DNA from: Straminergon stramineum
Taxonomy: Eukaryota > Streptophyta > Bryopsida > Hypnales > Calliergonaceae
Length of the DNA stretch: 64,000 nucleotides
Direction: 5' to 3'
Assembly: GCA_963920665.1 (NCBI GenBank)
Contig: OY987271.1
Location: forward strand, 17,363,350-17,427,349
In this document: positions 1 to 11,714 of the stretch, in pieces
Numbering within the stretch: the stretch's first letter is position 1
Layout: each line of letters begins with the position of its first letter
Program-made: the position numbers and the translations under genes
Notes under the pieces: model-generated
What the model saw: the letters and a program-made list of their open reading frames with translations, nothing else
Databases searched by the model: none
Told to the model about the DNA's origin: nothing

Positions 1-32
1 GGACACTTTTGGTCCCCTTGGGTGGTGAGGGG
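1..32. mobile_element. Right end of a TTAA-flanked element (truncated by window start)
   Basis: The segment ends in GAGGGG followed by TTAA at 33-36. The stretch GGACACTT.TGGTCCCC at 1-16 closely matches the right end of the element that finishes at 10321. The left part lies outside the window. Confidence 0.55.
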
Positions 33-83
33 TTAAGCACTCTTTCATTCCCGAGCTACTTTGAAAGTAATCCATTTTTCCTC
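33..83. repeat. Left copy of 51-bp direct repeat bracketing the LINE
   Basis: Bases 33-83 align without gaps to 9169-9219 with about six mismatches. The second copy starts immediately after the LINE poly(A) tract, as expected of a target-site duplication, although 51 bp is long for an L1-type insertion. Confidence 0.55.
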
Positions 84-2200
84 TCCGTAAAATATGCCTA
101 GTTATTTGGGTTCAAAATTAAGATTTTGATTTTGATAAATGCATGCAAAATTATTTTTGTTGCCACCATTAGGGTTGCCATTAGAAACATGGACCAATTA
201 GATGGACATGTGGTAAAACCAAGTTGGCACTAACCACACATGTGTGAATCTGATGTAGAAGTTGCATTGTATTCCATTGTTGTACTACCATCCACTTCCA
301 TGTTGGCAACAAAGCACTCAAGGCAATGAAGACAATTTGTTAAAAAGAATAATATACCCATTATTTTAATAAAGGATAGTCCTAGATCAATGTGCAGCCA
401 TTGGTAACAATGTTAATTTAATACGACTCAAGGGACAAGCAAATGATGCCATCTTTGTACATGTATGTTTTCTCATGACTTGCTACTATTGGTAGCGACA
501 CTTTAGAAATCTAATGTCATTGCCAAAAGCTCCATGTTGGCATTTCTTGACCATTTCTAGAGGACTTGTGATGATAGTTAATTTTGATTTGGACATCCCT
601 AGACCCGAATTTTGCTCTAATGCTTAGCATCAAGTGAAATTAAAGTTGGCATATTTTTGCTGGTTTCTTGCTTGATTTTGATGTTGGCTATTTTAACACT
701 CAGGAAAAAAACCAGACTACACGTGGCATTACACTTGCCCAGTTTGGTACCTCACTTTGCTTGCATCTGTTGCACTCGTGATACAATGCTTCAATGAATT
801 TAGGAACCACAAATTGCAACCATGGAATTTAGTTCCTGACAACACCCACTATAGCTTAGCTTCAATCACCATTCTTATTGATCATTAAGATTATTTAAAT
901 TTGTTCCAAAATCAAGCAATGTGAGACACAAGGAGATCGGGAGGGTGTTACCCCCTAGGGTATAATTTCCACATGTAACTATACCCCCCCTTTGACTTTT
1001 TAAGAACAATAAGTCAAAAAGGGGGGTATAGTTACATGTAGAAGTTATACCCCCAGGGGTAATGCCCTCCCGATCTCCTTGTAAGACCATTCTCAAGTAC
1101 ACAAAGTCGTTTGAATTTGATTTAGTTCTCAAGAAAGGCCTCGGGACAAGAGCAATTGTTCTACTCTAGATACAGTGTGGAACCCAACAAGCTATTTGAT
1201 TCTTGCCTACCCTAATGTTTACATACAACCAAGGCTTTTTTTTATTTAACTTTCCATTTATTTGGCTAAAAAATGGAAACAAACCGTTTGATTTTCTGCC
1301 AAAAACTAAAAATTAAAAAAAATTAAAAATTGGATGAAATTGCCAAATTGTGTGGATGAAAATAGAATTATGGACATGTGATATGTTCTATCCAATATGT
1401 GGATGAATGATGAAATTTGGAGCACCATTATAACATTTTATATCACCTCTTTGGCACTTCATAAAAAATGAAGAAAAAAACCCTGTGTACAACTGCGCCG
1501 ACTCTAATCATCACACTTAGATGAACTGGGGTGACAACGTTCAATACTGGCTTGACAGTAATCACTTCAATTGCTGAACAAAACGTACTGTCAGTGGTGC
1601 ACTTGCATTCGTCAACAACTCTTTAATTTTCGCCTAATGAGTGTGTCCATAACTTCAAGTACTTGCTGCGTCTACATTGAACTGATTGAAGTATGTCGAT
1701 CCATAACTTGAGGCAATGTGTCCATAAGAAGCCCTCACTCACTGAAGTGACTAATTTGAGACAATTTGTGGGAAGAAGTTGTCACACTCCTCTAGTTAGG
1801 ATTGGAGTTGGGTAACAATTTTCTACATTGAAAATTGATCTTCACACTTCATGATTGAAGACTCGTCTTCATGATACCAAAAGACAAGCATTTGTCTCTA
1901 AGTGAAAAAATAATGAGAGAATCTAGAGAAGGTTGAAATTATATATCCAAATCTTCTACTTCCTCTTCTTGATCCATCCAATGCAACATTGAAAGTTAAG
2001 CACTCTAAGTGGAGAAGTATTGAGGGGCACCATGAAGCACCTACGATGTTGCCTAAACGGTAACTCTGAAGCGTGCGGATCTAAGATCCTTGGTGTCTAA
2101 GCTTATAAACGCACTCAATCAGTTTTTGTGTGTAGGATTTAGGCCTACACTCTCCCTCACAAACTTGTTTCAAAGTTAAACGAGGTCAAAAGGTGGTGGA
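84..2200. other. Non-coding stretch between the direct repeat and LINE ORF1
   Basis: I recognise no coding sequence here. If the 51-bp repeat is the target duplication, this is the LINE 5' leader plus nested insertions such as the foldback element at 928-1082. It could instead be older host DNA. Confidence 0.4.
928..1082. mobile_element. Foldback MITE, 155 bp
   Basis: The two halves are nearly perfect inverted repeats. ACAAGGAGATCGGGAGGG on the left is mirrored by CCCTCCCGATCTCCTTGT on the right, and the stem continues through the C- and G-runs at 988 and 1021, leaving a loop of about 12 bases around 1000-1012. Flanks GAGAC (923-927) and AAGAC (1083-1087) may be a 5-bp target duplication with one change. 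There is no coding capacity. Confidence 0.75.
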
Positions 2201-2256
2201 GTCAAGGTAGGGGAATTTTAGGGTTAGGATTTTCGGGGCCAGATCCCGATTTTGCA

Positions 2257-4669
2257 ATGGTGTCATATGCAGACTCCCTGTGCATAGAACACGTGCTGCT
2301 TGCACCATTGGTGTCTAAGGACGCGCATGCGAGGGTTACAACAATCATGGAGGAAGGACGAGTGGAGCCAGAGTTGGTGGCAATAGTCACAAGCATGGGA
2401 CGAAATGCCAAGTTCCATCCAACGGTGGCTGCGCCCAACGAGGAGCTCCCCATCAGCTTCTCCAGAAGTTGCATCGGCTTTTTAATGAACAACACCATTT
2501 TGAAGGTACAAGATAATCAAGATCTAGTTCGTAGGGAGACGGAGCACTTATCTAAACATGCAATTGTGGCATATTTTGTTGTTGATAAACTTTCTCAAGA
2601 GGCCATCTCCTTATGTATCCATAGCCTACAAGTAATAGTTGGAGACTTGGTGGGCCTAGAACGAGACTTGGGTCGCGGTTTCTTCCAAATTATCAGTAAG
2701 CAACATGTCACGACCTAGAAATTGCTAATGCTAACACCTCATAGATCTCGTAGGGTACATACATCCTTCAGACATGGACACCTAGTTTTAATGCTAACAA
2801 ACCTTCAAGGCTAAGGGTACCCACGTGGGTGACTCTCAAGGATATCCTTGGTGAATTCTTAGGGGTGGCATTTGAAATTGCGAGTGGTTTAGGGGTGATT
2901 CTTGGAGTGGATAAGAGGAATCAATACTCGATGGATCAACGTTTTTGCATTGGCTTGACTTCGGGGGAGGAATGGAAAACTCAACTGGCGGTTGTTAATG
3001 AGTCTATAGGCAAAGAAACACTTGTTACAGTGGATTATGGGAACCTCCCGATTTGTCGTTGAATTTGCCTTTCCACGGCTCATTTAGCAAAAGATTGCAC
3101 GGCAAGGACGGGCAGGAAGAAGGAACCAAAGACCGGGGAGCTCCAAGGAAAGATGGACAACTCGCAGCTCAACAAGTAGGAGGTCCCAAAGCCCCGGAAG
3201 CATCAAGCGACTACTCTGGCACTTCTCGGCCATAAATCGGCGGGGCCTTACTTGGTCAAACCAGCCCGAGGGTGCTCCCGAGTCCTCCTCTGCTGATTCT
3301 AGGCCAACTCCCCACAAAGTTCGTCCCTATGGGGATTTCAGCTGATCAAAGCCAAGGAAGCAACTAGGATATTCCACTCCCCTAATGTAATTAAGTTGAG
3401 GAGGTGCTACAGCTTGGTTTGTCCAAGGCTAGAATCCAAAATGCAATTTTGCTAGGAGTGACTCGAATCATTGGAACACAAAGCCAAAATATTGGATTGG
3501 AGGGGATTGAGAGAGGGGATCCAAAGTGGCGTGCAACCCCGAAGTATGAATGGAACAATTGGGAGAAGGTTTACAGAGGCCCGAAATATATTTTAGGAAA
3601 ACCCAAAAGGCGACAAGTCGAGGTGTTCAACCCCATAAATCCTTCCTCCCTGGTATTTCAGTCCACAGCAGGAGTTTCCTCGAAAGTATCCTTTGGTCCC
3701 CACCCCTCATCGTCCATATCGAAAGGGAAGAAAAAAAAATTGGGAGGGATCTTGAGCAATTGTGGGTCCTTGATTCCCAATCATGCAAATCACGGCAAGT
3801 AAGCTACCCCACACCACTCCTCAGGGCAAGGCGACGGAAGTTTACCTAAAGATGTAGGGACGAACGTGAGCAACCAATCCCTAGGCCTTTCCATTGAGAT
3901 TCCAGGGAAGCAAATTGTGGACTTGGCAGTTGTTGGCTCTAGAAGAGGACTAGTATCTCAAGAGAATGGCTTTGCGGACTTCTTGTCTGATAACTTGGAA
4001 TTGCCAGGTGATTGCCCGATGTTGGGGGTCACGGCCTAGGTATTGGGATCGCACGAGATTTCACATCCTCAGGCACTCACCACTATTGAGTAGTTTGTGG
4101 AGCATTTAGAAGCTGGGATAAAAGGTCCTCATGATGTTGATGGTGACCTCGCCATGGTAACTGCTGAGGAGCCTGCGGTGACTCGTTTGAGCCTGGACCT
4201 CAATGGAGTGGCACTGGCTCCCTCTGATCCCACACTACTTGGGCACATTGGAGGGGTAGCAGTGGCAGGTCCAAGCCGCATTAGAATGGGTGTGTGCAAC
4301 AAAGGGCAGGAGCTGCCATCATCCTCCAAGTCTACACCTTGAACTCCTGCCCCTTTCATAGGTATATGGAATTCCCTCCTTGACAATTGGCAAATCGAGT
4401 TCATGGAATGGTATCGGTCTAGATGTGAGTCCTTAGGTAATGGGGGATTCTTTACTCCGCAACCCTCGAAATGTACAGAGAAATTGATTCAAAGAAGAGA
4501 TGATAGGGTTGAATCACTTAGACAACAACGTTCATTCTTGCTACACAACCGTCGAAGCACCCTAGGGCAATCAGAAGGGGGCAGGTCTATTTCAACAAGG
4601 AATAGAGCAGATCGAGAGGCACCTAGAAGACTGTTATTGTTCAACCTACCTCCCAATCCATTAGAATGA
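2257..4669 (+). pseudogene. LINE ORF1 (gag-like) remnant
   Basis: The readable part at 2257-2718 (153 codons) contains a block around residues 88-150 with the pattern SKHAIVAYFV...GRGFFQI. This resembles the DUF4283 domain of plant LINE and gag-like proteins. Further on, at about 3035-3115, the pattern YGNLPICR-stop-ICLSTAHLAKDC is a CCHC zinc-knuckle region broken by a TGA and with one extra codon between the first two cysteines. The stretch from 3400 to 4669 is a low-complexity tail split over several frames. In an active element this protein would bind RNA in the LINE RNP. Here it is non-functional because of stops and frame changes. Confidence 0.75.
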
Positions 4670-7600
4670 AAGTAACAATCATCACCCAAAACCTTTAGGG
4701 CGTGAATTGCTCATTGAAGGTAGATATTGTGAAGAATTATTACTGGACTTTAAAATCTAGTATAGATGTATTATGCTTTCAAGAGCACAGACTTAGAGGT
4801 GACAAGTTAGCGGATTTTGGACAAGCTATTTGGTCGAGAGCCAAGTTCATTGGCAAGGAAGCCTCACCTGGCTATGGACACACTATTGGTGAAGCTGGAG
4901 CATGCAAAAGCGGCGTATGTATGTGGATCTCCCCTGCCATCCAACATATGGTATCCAGTTCAAGATTTTCTCGGTGCGGGCGAGCTCAATGGATCTAACT
5001 GAGTGGGACCCCTACTGGTGATTTATCTATTCTAAATATCTACGCTTCTACTTTAGCCCAGGAGCGTATGGAATTATGGGCAGAATTAATATTAGACTTG
5101 GCCAAAGATTGTAAATGGATTCTTTGTGGGGATTGGAACTTTGTTGAACAATCCTTGGACAAGTCAAGCATGTGTGGTAAGCTGGTCTCTCCAGTTGAGC
5201 GCCAAGCATTTGAGTTGCTATTAGGTGCACTCAACGTGGAGGAACACTTTCCAAGAACTAACCCCATCAAGTTTTCTTGGAATAATAGAAGACGAGATGG
5301 GGCTCAAATTTTGGCTAGATTGGATCGTTTCTATTCATTCCAAGCATGTGGTGGGCAAATAAGTCCCATAGCAGAGTATTTCATCAAAGGAGATAGCTAT
5401 CATTCCGATCACCTTCCAATTTGGGGGAAATTTCTGCTTAAGGTCATCCCCCTAGGAAATCATCCTATAAGATGAGTGTCTGCTATCTTGAAAATGGGGA
5501 GGTTAGAGCGCAGATTTCTAGGATTTGGACAACTCATTCATTAGGTGGCTTCTTTCGAAAACTCCGCAAGGTGGTAAAGTTTTACAAAGAATACTATTTA
5601 AAAGCAGCGAAATCCCAGAGAGAGATGGAAGCTCATATTCGAGCTCAATTGGTTGATGCAGTTGAGGCACTTCAGGCTAACCCCGAGAGCCTTCCCCTCC
5701 AAGAGTGCCTTAGTGTCCTCGGTGAGCAATTGGGAGAGGTGGAGAAGCATCAGGTCGAAGGTCTCAAGGTGCGGAGCAGGATTCAGTGGAAAATGGTAGG
5801 GGATGCTTGCTTGAAAGAATTTTTCCAAGCTCACAAAGATTGAGGTCTTAGTTCTTATATCACGGAGCTGGATGACTCCAATGGCATTCTCTGTTCGGAC
5901 TAGGCGGATCTTGAGAGGATTTGCTCGGATTATTTCTCTAAATTATACACCGCCACCCCTCAATCACACATTTGTGATGTGGCTGCAGACAAGTGCTTGA
6001 GTGTGATCTCAAATAGACTCACGTCTTCAATGAAGGAAGCTCTCACGGCCCTGCTCAATTTATTGGAGCTAGAAATGGCTCTCAAAGATATGGACTCTAG
6101 TTCATCTCCCGATCCAGATGGTGTAATCACATCATTTTTTAAGCTCTACAGGGAGCTCATCAAAGATGACTATTTCACGATGATAGTAGGGGCGATTCCT
6201 GCAAATGCTATGCCGCCTAGTCTCACCTGTGGCCACATCTCTCTTTTACATAAAGGAGGTGACAAGCACAAATTGACAAATTGGCGCCCGATAACACTAT
6301 TGAATGTGGCCTATAAAATATATGCCAAGGCCTTGCAATTACGGTTACAACCGGTGCTAATGGAGATCATCTCTCCTGACCAATCTGCTTTTCTCCTGAT
6401 GCGCTTCATTTTAGATAATATCCTAGTGACACATGAGACTATGGATTGGGCTTCCCACTCAAACCAACCACTTTTGTTTTTAAAACTAGACTTTAGCAAA
6501 GCATACAATATGGTGGACCATGGTTTTTTGCGGCAAGCTATGATAGCCTTTGGTTTTCCAGAGTCTTTTGTTGCCATGATAATGCTTATCTTTCAAGATG
6601 CCAAAGCCATGGTAAAAGTAAATGGAGCCCCATTGCCTGCTTTTCCCATCCAACGAGGAGTGCGACAAGGGTGCCTCCTTGCCCCCTACCTATTTCTTAT
6701 TGTCATTGAGGTCTTGAATGCGATGGTTAAAACCGAGGTCTAGAAAGGGGTGGTCAAAGGCATCAAGCTACTAGTGGAGGATCGCCAACAAGTGATGACA
6801 CAATACGCGAATGATACTTCTTTGACCCTATTGGGGGAAGAATCCTTAGTCAAAGCCATGATCTCTACTTTGGACACATTTTGTTGTGGGTCAGAACTAG
6901 TGATGAATTGGGACAAGTCATGTGGATATTGGCATTCCACAGACCCCCTTGGTCGACCCCTTTGGACTAATCAATTATGCCTAAAATGGGCAGTAGATGG
7001 GGAGGTGTGCAAATTATTGGGCTCCCTCTTTGGGCTGTCATTTAGTTCTGGGGAAGTTGACACTTTCTTGCTCGAAAGGATCCAGAAGAAATTGACATTT
7101 TGGTGTATAGCAAGGGTAAATATGACGGGCAGGGTGGTAATTATAAATCATATGCTCCTATCTTCATTATATTTTTTTCTTTCCATTTGGGCAAGTACAC
7201 TAGCAGGGGTGATCAAATGCAAAAGTACAGTGCAAAATTATATGTGGTTAGGCTCTTTACATCGATCACAGGTGAAGGTGGCATGGGTGCAATGTTGCCA
7301 AAGCAAAGACAAAGGTGGCCTTGGACTTATCAACCCGGCGGATGCTTTGGTTGCACTCATGGCCAAATGGATAGTAAAGGCGTGTGAACCCAACCAATCC
7401 AACCTACATGCCCTATTGCAGTATAGACTCATGAATTTTCAACCATATAGCGGAGGCTAGTGGCAACCCAACTTGGAATTTTTCACTATTGATCACTTCC
7501 AAATTCGATAAGGCTCTAAAATTTGGAATAGGGTTGACAATGCATGGCGCAAGCTAGTATGTAACATCTCAATGGTGCCGCCTTCCATTCCTAAGGAGCT

Positions 7601-8997
7601 TCTTGGTGAATCATTCTGGTGGTCATAATTCTCATCTCAGATTGAACCAGGATTCACTAGAGTACGAGTTGCCCAACTGCATAGGGTGGGCTTCTGTGAT
7701 GTTAGGGATGTGTGGCTAGGGAATCAGTTTCTCACATGGGAGAAAGCTACCGATCGCTTCGGATTGAAGGAAGATGAACTCGGTGCCTGGGAAGCTTCCA
7801 TCAGCTTCTTGCAACGGATTTGGGGCACCCTGCTAACCCCCACTTATTTCTCACCCTCCCTCGGCGAATGGATTGGATGCTTCCAGTCTAACGGGGTTGT
7901 TGGTCCTGCCGCTTCCAACCCATACTTGGTCTTGCAAGTCAGCCCAGGCTTAGACATCACAGTTGGGGTGTTGGCGAGGTGTTGGACATTGAAAGCTTTG
8001 GAGAAGCTAATGGAGGTCCATATCGCCTTTGGTTCCCTCTCAGTTTGGTTGCCGTTGGCGACACAAATGGTGCGAGGAACACAATTGTTCACCATCGATG
8101 GTATCTTTTACAGGGTCCAGATGGTGAGCGTCCCCAAAGGTCCGAGAAACATTGAGTCTTTCCTGTACTATGGCAGAATAGACCAACTTAATTGGGACCC
8201 TACCAAGTTCAATTGGCAAGGCAGTTCAAAGCCGACCCCTCTTATGGAATACAATACGAAGCTTGGCCAAGATCTACTAGTGGCTAAGTATGTAGTCCCC
8301 AACGTTATTAAACGCAAGTGGCAAGGGATCCTTCCTCTCTCACAACGCTTGCGTTGGAAAACAATGTGGATGAAACCTTGTATTCCTAAAGAAGCTTGTT
8401 TGTTGTGGTTAGTATGGCATCAAGCAGTGGCGGTTCATGCATGGCATGGACGGATTCATCATGCAATTGATACCAACTGCCCTGTTTGTCCACTGAAGTC
8501 GCATGAGTCAGTGTTGCACCACTTTTGGGAGTGCTTGTCAACTCAACGAGCGTGGCAATGGGGTATACATATTATGAATACCCTCATTACGTATAAGGAT
8601 GCCCACGGCCCCTAGCGTCCACTTACTTGGAAACAAGGCATTTTCTCAGAGCGCATACCACGCAAGTTTGGGGTGGTGAGCTGCATGTGGGTGGTGATTC
8701 GTTCTGTTATACTTTGGACGTTATGGATTGAACGCAATGACATAGCGTTTAACGGTGTTCACTAGCAACCGGCTAAGCTCTTGCAATGAATATGGTTGAG
8801 CCTGATCGATTATGGTCGGATTGAATGGGAGGTGGCGTGTCATCTATGTGACAATCATCCTGGGCGATGGGAGGTTGCTAGGGCTCGGTTTGTAGGTCGA
8901 TGGACTAGGAACGAGGTATTTACCTCTTTCATTGATGATTCCCCTCATTGGTCGATTGCTAGTCCTAGTGTTGGTTTTGTCTTCCAGCCACCGTAGA
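4668..8997 (+). pseudogene. LINE ORF2: endonuclease, reverse transcriptase, zf-RVT (broken)
   Basis: In order: an endonuclease/exonuclease/phosphatase domain at about 4668-5440 (FQEHR, GDWNFVE, SDHLPIWG); a spacer at 5472-5843; a reverse transcriptase at about 5979-7200 with SPDPDGV, NWRPITLLN, LDFSKAY, RGVRQGCLLAPYLF and the motif-C box QYANDT; and a zf-RVT region at about 8380-8560 with the C..C...H...C spacing NCPVCPLKSHESVLHHFWEC. The usual YADD active-site box reads YAND, so the first catalytic Asp is Asn. The frame shifts near 5460. In-frame stops occur near 4698, 4996, 5841, 6741, 7458 and 8613. The element cannot encode its own mobilisation. Confidence 0.9.
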
Positions 8998-9154
8998 CGC
9001 TTCGCACCTCGGTGGGCCAGAATGCACTTCGATGTGGGGCTCAGGTTTTTGTATTTGTATCATGTGGTTTTGCTTCACTTGCATCGCCCAAGCCACTTGC
9101 GGTTGGGTTCTTGTTTTCTTTTATTCTTGCAATAAAGGTTCCTTTACTTGTGTC

Positions 9155-9219
9155 AAAAAAAAAAAAAGTTAAGCACTCTTTCATTCCCAAGCTACTTTCA
9201 GATTAACCCATTTTTCCTC
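9155..9219 (+). repeat. LINE poly(A) tail and right copy of the 51-bp direct repeat
   Basis: Thirteen A residues at 9155-9167 are followed by G and then the right copy (9169-9219) of the repeat seen at 33-83. This fixes the 3' boundary of the LINE. Confidence 0.75.
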
Positions 9220-9361
9220 AGTCTCCAAAAAATGTTGATATCCGAAGCTTCTGTCACAAATGCGCTTGCCAAACGCCAGGCATGGCAATCCAGTACTAGA
9301 ACCGGATTAATTTAGCCAGGGTTTAGGTTTCTGACCACAGTAAGCCACTCTAAATTCTTAA

Positions 9362-10321
9362 CCATTAAATGCCTAGGGCCTTTTGGGTTTTAAAAGCATT
9401 GTTGCTTTTGAAGTGTTATAGGTCTAAATGTCACTACGGTAAAGAAATCTCAACCGTAAAATCTTGTGGTGTACATCTTGTAGATGATTTGAATCAAATT
9501 TAGAGTCATTTGGTCACATATATTGCAAGGTTATAATGTTTTAGTAATGAGAAAGGGTGTTGGAATTTTCCTTGCAACACATTTGGAGGTGAAATGAGAT
9601 TTCTAAACCTACTCAAATGAAAAATTTTTAACTGTCAAAGTGATTCAAAACCAACATACAAACACATTGGCAAAAGAAAACATAATTCAAATGACTTGTT
9701 ATGTTTGTAAAATGGCTTTGAAATGTCAAAACTGAGCAAAAAACAATTGAAAAAAGATACATCTAAGGCTCAACGTCCTTCTACTAAAATTATTCACACT
9801 CATAACTTCTTGGATTGATATGAAATCCTAAACACACAAACTAGCCTAGCATGCACATCCTTCCCCAAGAAAATTACTGGAAACGGACATGGTATGATGA
9901 AGAAACAAGCTGCCGAAGTTCACTCTAATCCAAAAATATCCATATTTTGAACTTTGAATTGCTTTCAAACATTCAAAACAACTTGGATTGACATAAAAAT
10001 TTTACCACAGTAACTGCACCTCAAGGGGAATAAAATACAACAAATTTCATCAAAAACGAACATTCGATGAGGGAGATACAAGCCCCCAAAGGTTGAAGCC
10101 ATTGAAATGAAGTTTGGTGAACTTGTGAACTTCAAATGGCTTCCAAAACATCAAAACATCTTGGATTCATCTGAAAAATTTACCACACAAACTAGAAAAG
10201 AGAGACCAGATTTTCCAACAAGTTTTATTAAATACAGACATTGGATGCAAAAGTTATGGTACTTCAAGTTGGACTTTCAGACTATGTGGGGACACTTCTG
10301 GTCCCCTGGGTCACTTCAGGG
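9362..10321. mobile_element. TTAA-flanked element, 960 bp (family C)
   Basis: The element is bounded by TTAA at 9358-9361 and at 10322-10325. The left end begins CCATTAAATGCCTAGGGCC. The right end reads GGTCCCCTGGGTCACTTCAGGG, which in reverse gives an imperfect terminal inverted repeat. The interior is AT-rich and non-coding; the short ORF at 10107-10325 has no recognisable domain. The right end resembles the fragment at 1-32. Confidence 0.55.
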
Positions 10322-11714
10322 TTAACATGCAGATCCCCTGATGACAAAAACAGGGCTAGCTGCTGTCGCTGACTTCTCGGCGTCGTAACCATATTGTAGC
10401 ACAAGAGCTTCGTATCCAGCAACAGCAACCCCTGCTTGCAAAAACGTCCCGTAGCCAGCAGCTGCAGCTTGGACAACAGCTTCTGAATTTGAAGCACCTG
10501 TGAATGCTGGCACTCGTCAATAGTGCTTCTCCCCTGTGTGCGGTCGCAACATAGTCTTGTCGATTTCGTAAGCCTGGATCAAGTGACGACGAGTACTGGG
10601 GAGCAGACGAACCTGAAAGCGATAGAGCCTGAGCTTCTCGTCAGTGAACTTGTGCCATTGCCAAAGACTGTGCGCTAGAACAGGGCTATCCTTTTCCTAG
10701 GTGCTGATGTACAAATTGGCGGAAGGCACCACATTCGTGATGTACTTGGCGTCCTTCCCGAGAAGGCGCATGAGGATGCCTTGCGGAGAGATGAGGTGCG
10801 CCTCAGATGTGGCCGTCTCGTGCCGTTCCTTGAAGTACTTGATGTAGCAATGGCACACGACGTCGGCAGGGTTGAGGTAGAAGTGCGGCATCCGGTGCTC
10901 CAACTTCTGGAACTGCGTCCACTCGGCATGCAGGGCTCTGTTTTCGGAAAACACTGCCTCGAACTCTATGGCTATATCCGAGGGATTTTCCTTCACCGCA
11001 GCTTGCATGTTGGATGCATCCCAGACATCGGGATCTCTCTCTCTCTAGTTGTGTGAAGCGCCCGGCCTGGGGATTGCATTCAGCGTGGCGATGTCGACGA
11101 GCATCAACAAAGGCGGGTTGAAGACGTCTGTGCCGATGGCGACTCCGTGAGAACCAACCAAGTCTTTCCCCACCTGGAGAGCTATGGCGCCCCCGAGCGA
11201 GTGTCCAGTGAGACAAATCTCCTCCTGGGTGCCACCCCCCTTAGAAACGCCTGCACCACCTCCCAAACGAGCTCCTGCGTGCGACGAATGCGATTGGTTT
11301 TGTGGAGAAGTCCGATGGAAATCTTCACGTCGGCCACCAGGTCGTCCAACTTGTGCACGATGGTGCCCCTCAACACGACGGCCAGGCGGGGAGCAACGTC
11401 GTTGGGATGCTTGTCTTTGCGAAGCAGAAACTCCAGCCCCAGTTCATTGAGCTCTCTAGCATCCATCTCAATTGGTCGAAAGGGCACCCAGTGCCGCTTC
11501 CCGTAATTCTCCACCCGCCCATCCTGATCCCTCAAGAGCGTGTTGGCGGTGTCGTGAAGGCGACTGCGGTCTCGTCGTCAACGAGCATCGACAGTGCAGA
11601 ACGCAGCGACAGGTCGCAGCAGTTGTACTCAGCGGCGTTGTGGATCTTCTTCTCGTGCTTGTGGTACTTCCGGGCTCCGTAAGTGAGAGCCAGACTTCCA
11701 ACTAACAGCACCAT
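10322..11714 (-). pseudogene. Lipase-class-3-like alpha/beta hydrolase (At4g10955 type), pseudogene
   Basis: On the minus strand the start is at 11714. The N-terminal part is followed by a block resembling the lipase core: a hydrophobic strand AVVLRGTIVHKLDDLVADV at about 11380, then the nucleophile elbow GHSLGGA at about 11200 (GxSxG) and DVFNPPLL shortly after. This order matches plant proteins annotated as GDSL esterase/lipase At4g10955-like, which are class-3 lipase folds. Such enzymes hydrolyse acyl esters, but the substrate cannot be told here. The reading frame changes twice, near 11560 and in the C6 run near 11235. It is stopped in frame near 11045, 10697 and 10525. No introns are visible. 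The last readable codons end in a TAA that is part of the TTAA bordering the element at 9362-10321. Confidence 0.8.

Larger units (their letters stand above)
2200..9167 (+). mobile_element. L1-type LINE retrotransposon, degenerate
   Basis: The element shows the order of a plant L1/LINE: an ORF1 with a DUF4283-like domain and a zinc-knuckle remnant, then an ORF2 with apurinic-type endonuclease, reverse transcriptase and a C-terminal zf-RVT domain, an AATAAA at about 9131 and a 13-A tract at 9155-9167. Multiple in-frame stops, at least one ORF2 frameshift and a changed catalytic residue make it inactive. The coding part starts near 2200; the direct repeat at 33-83 and 9169-9219 suggests the insertion may begin near 84. 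Confidence 0.9.

Noticed and set aside
7686..8615. 309-codon frame as a separate gene
   Set aside because: It is the C-terminal part of LINE ORF2 in the same frame as the reverse transcriptase and carries the zf-RVT cysteine/histidine pattern.
10781..11682. Several plus-strand frames of 77-126 codons
   Set aside because: They are antisense shadows of the GC-rich lipase pseudogene.
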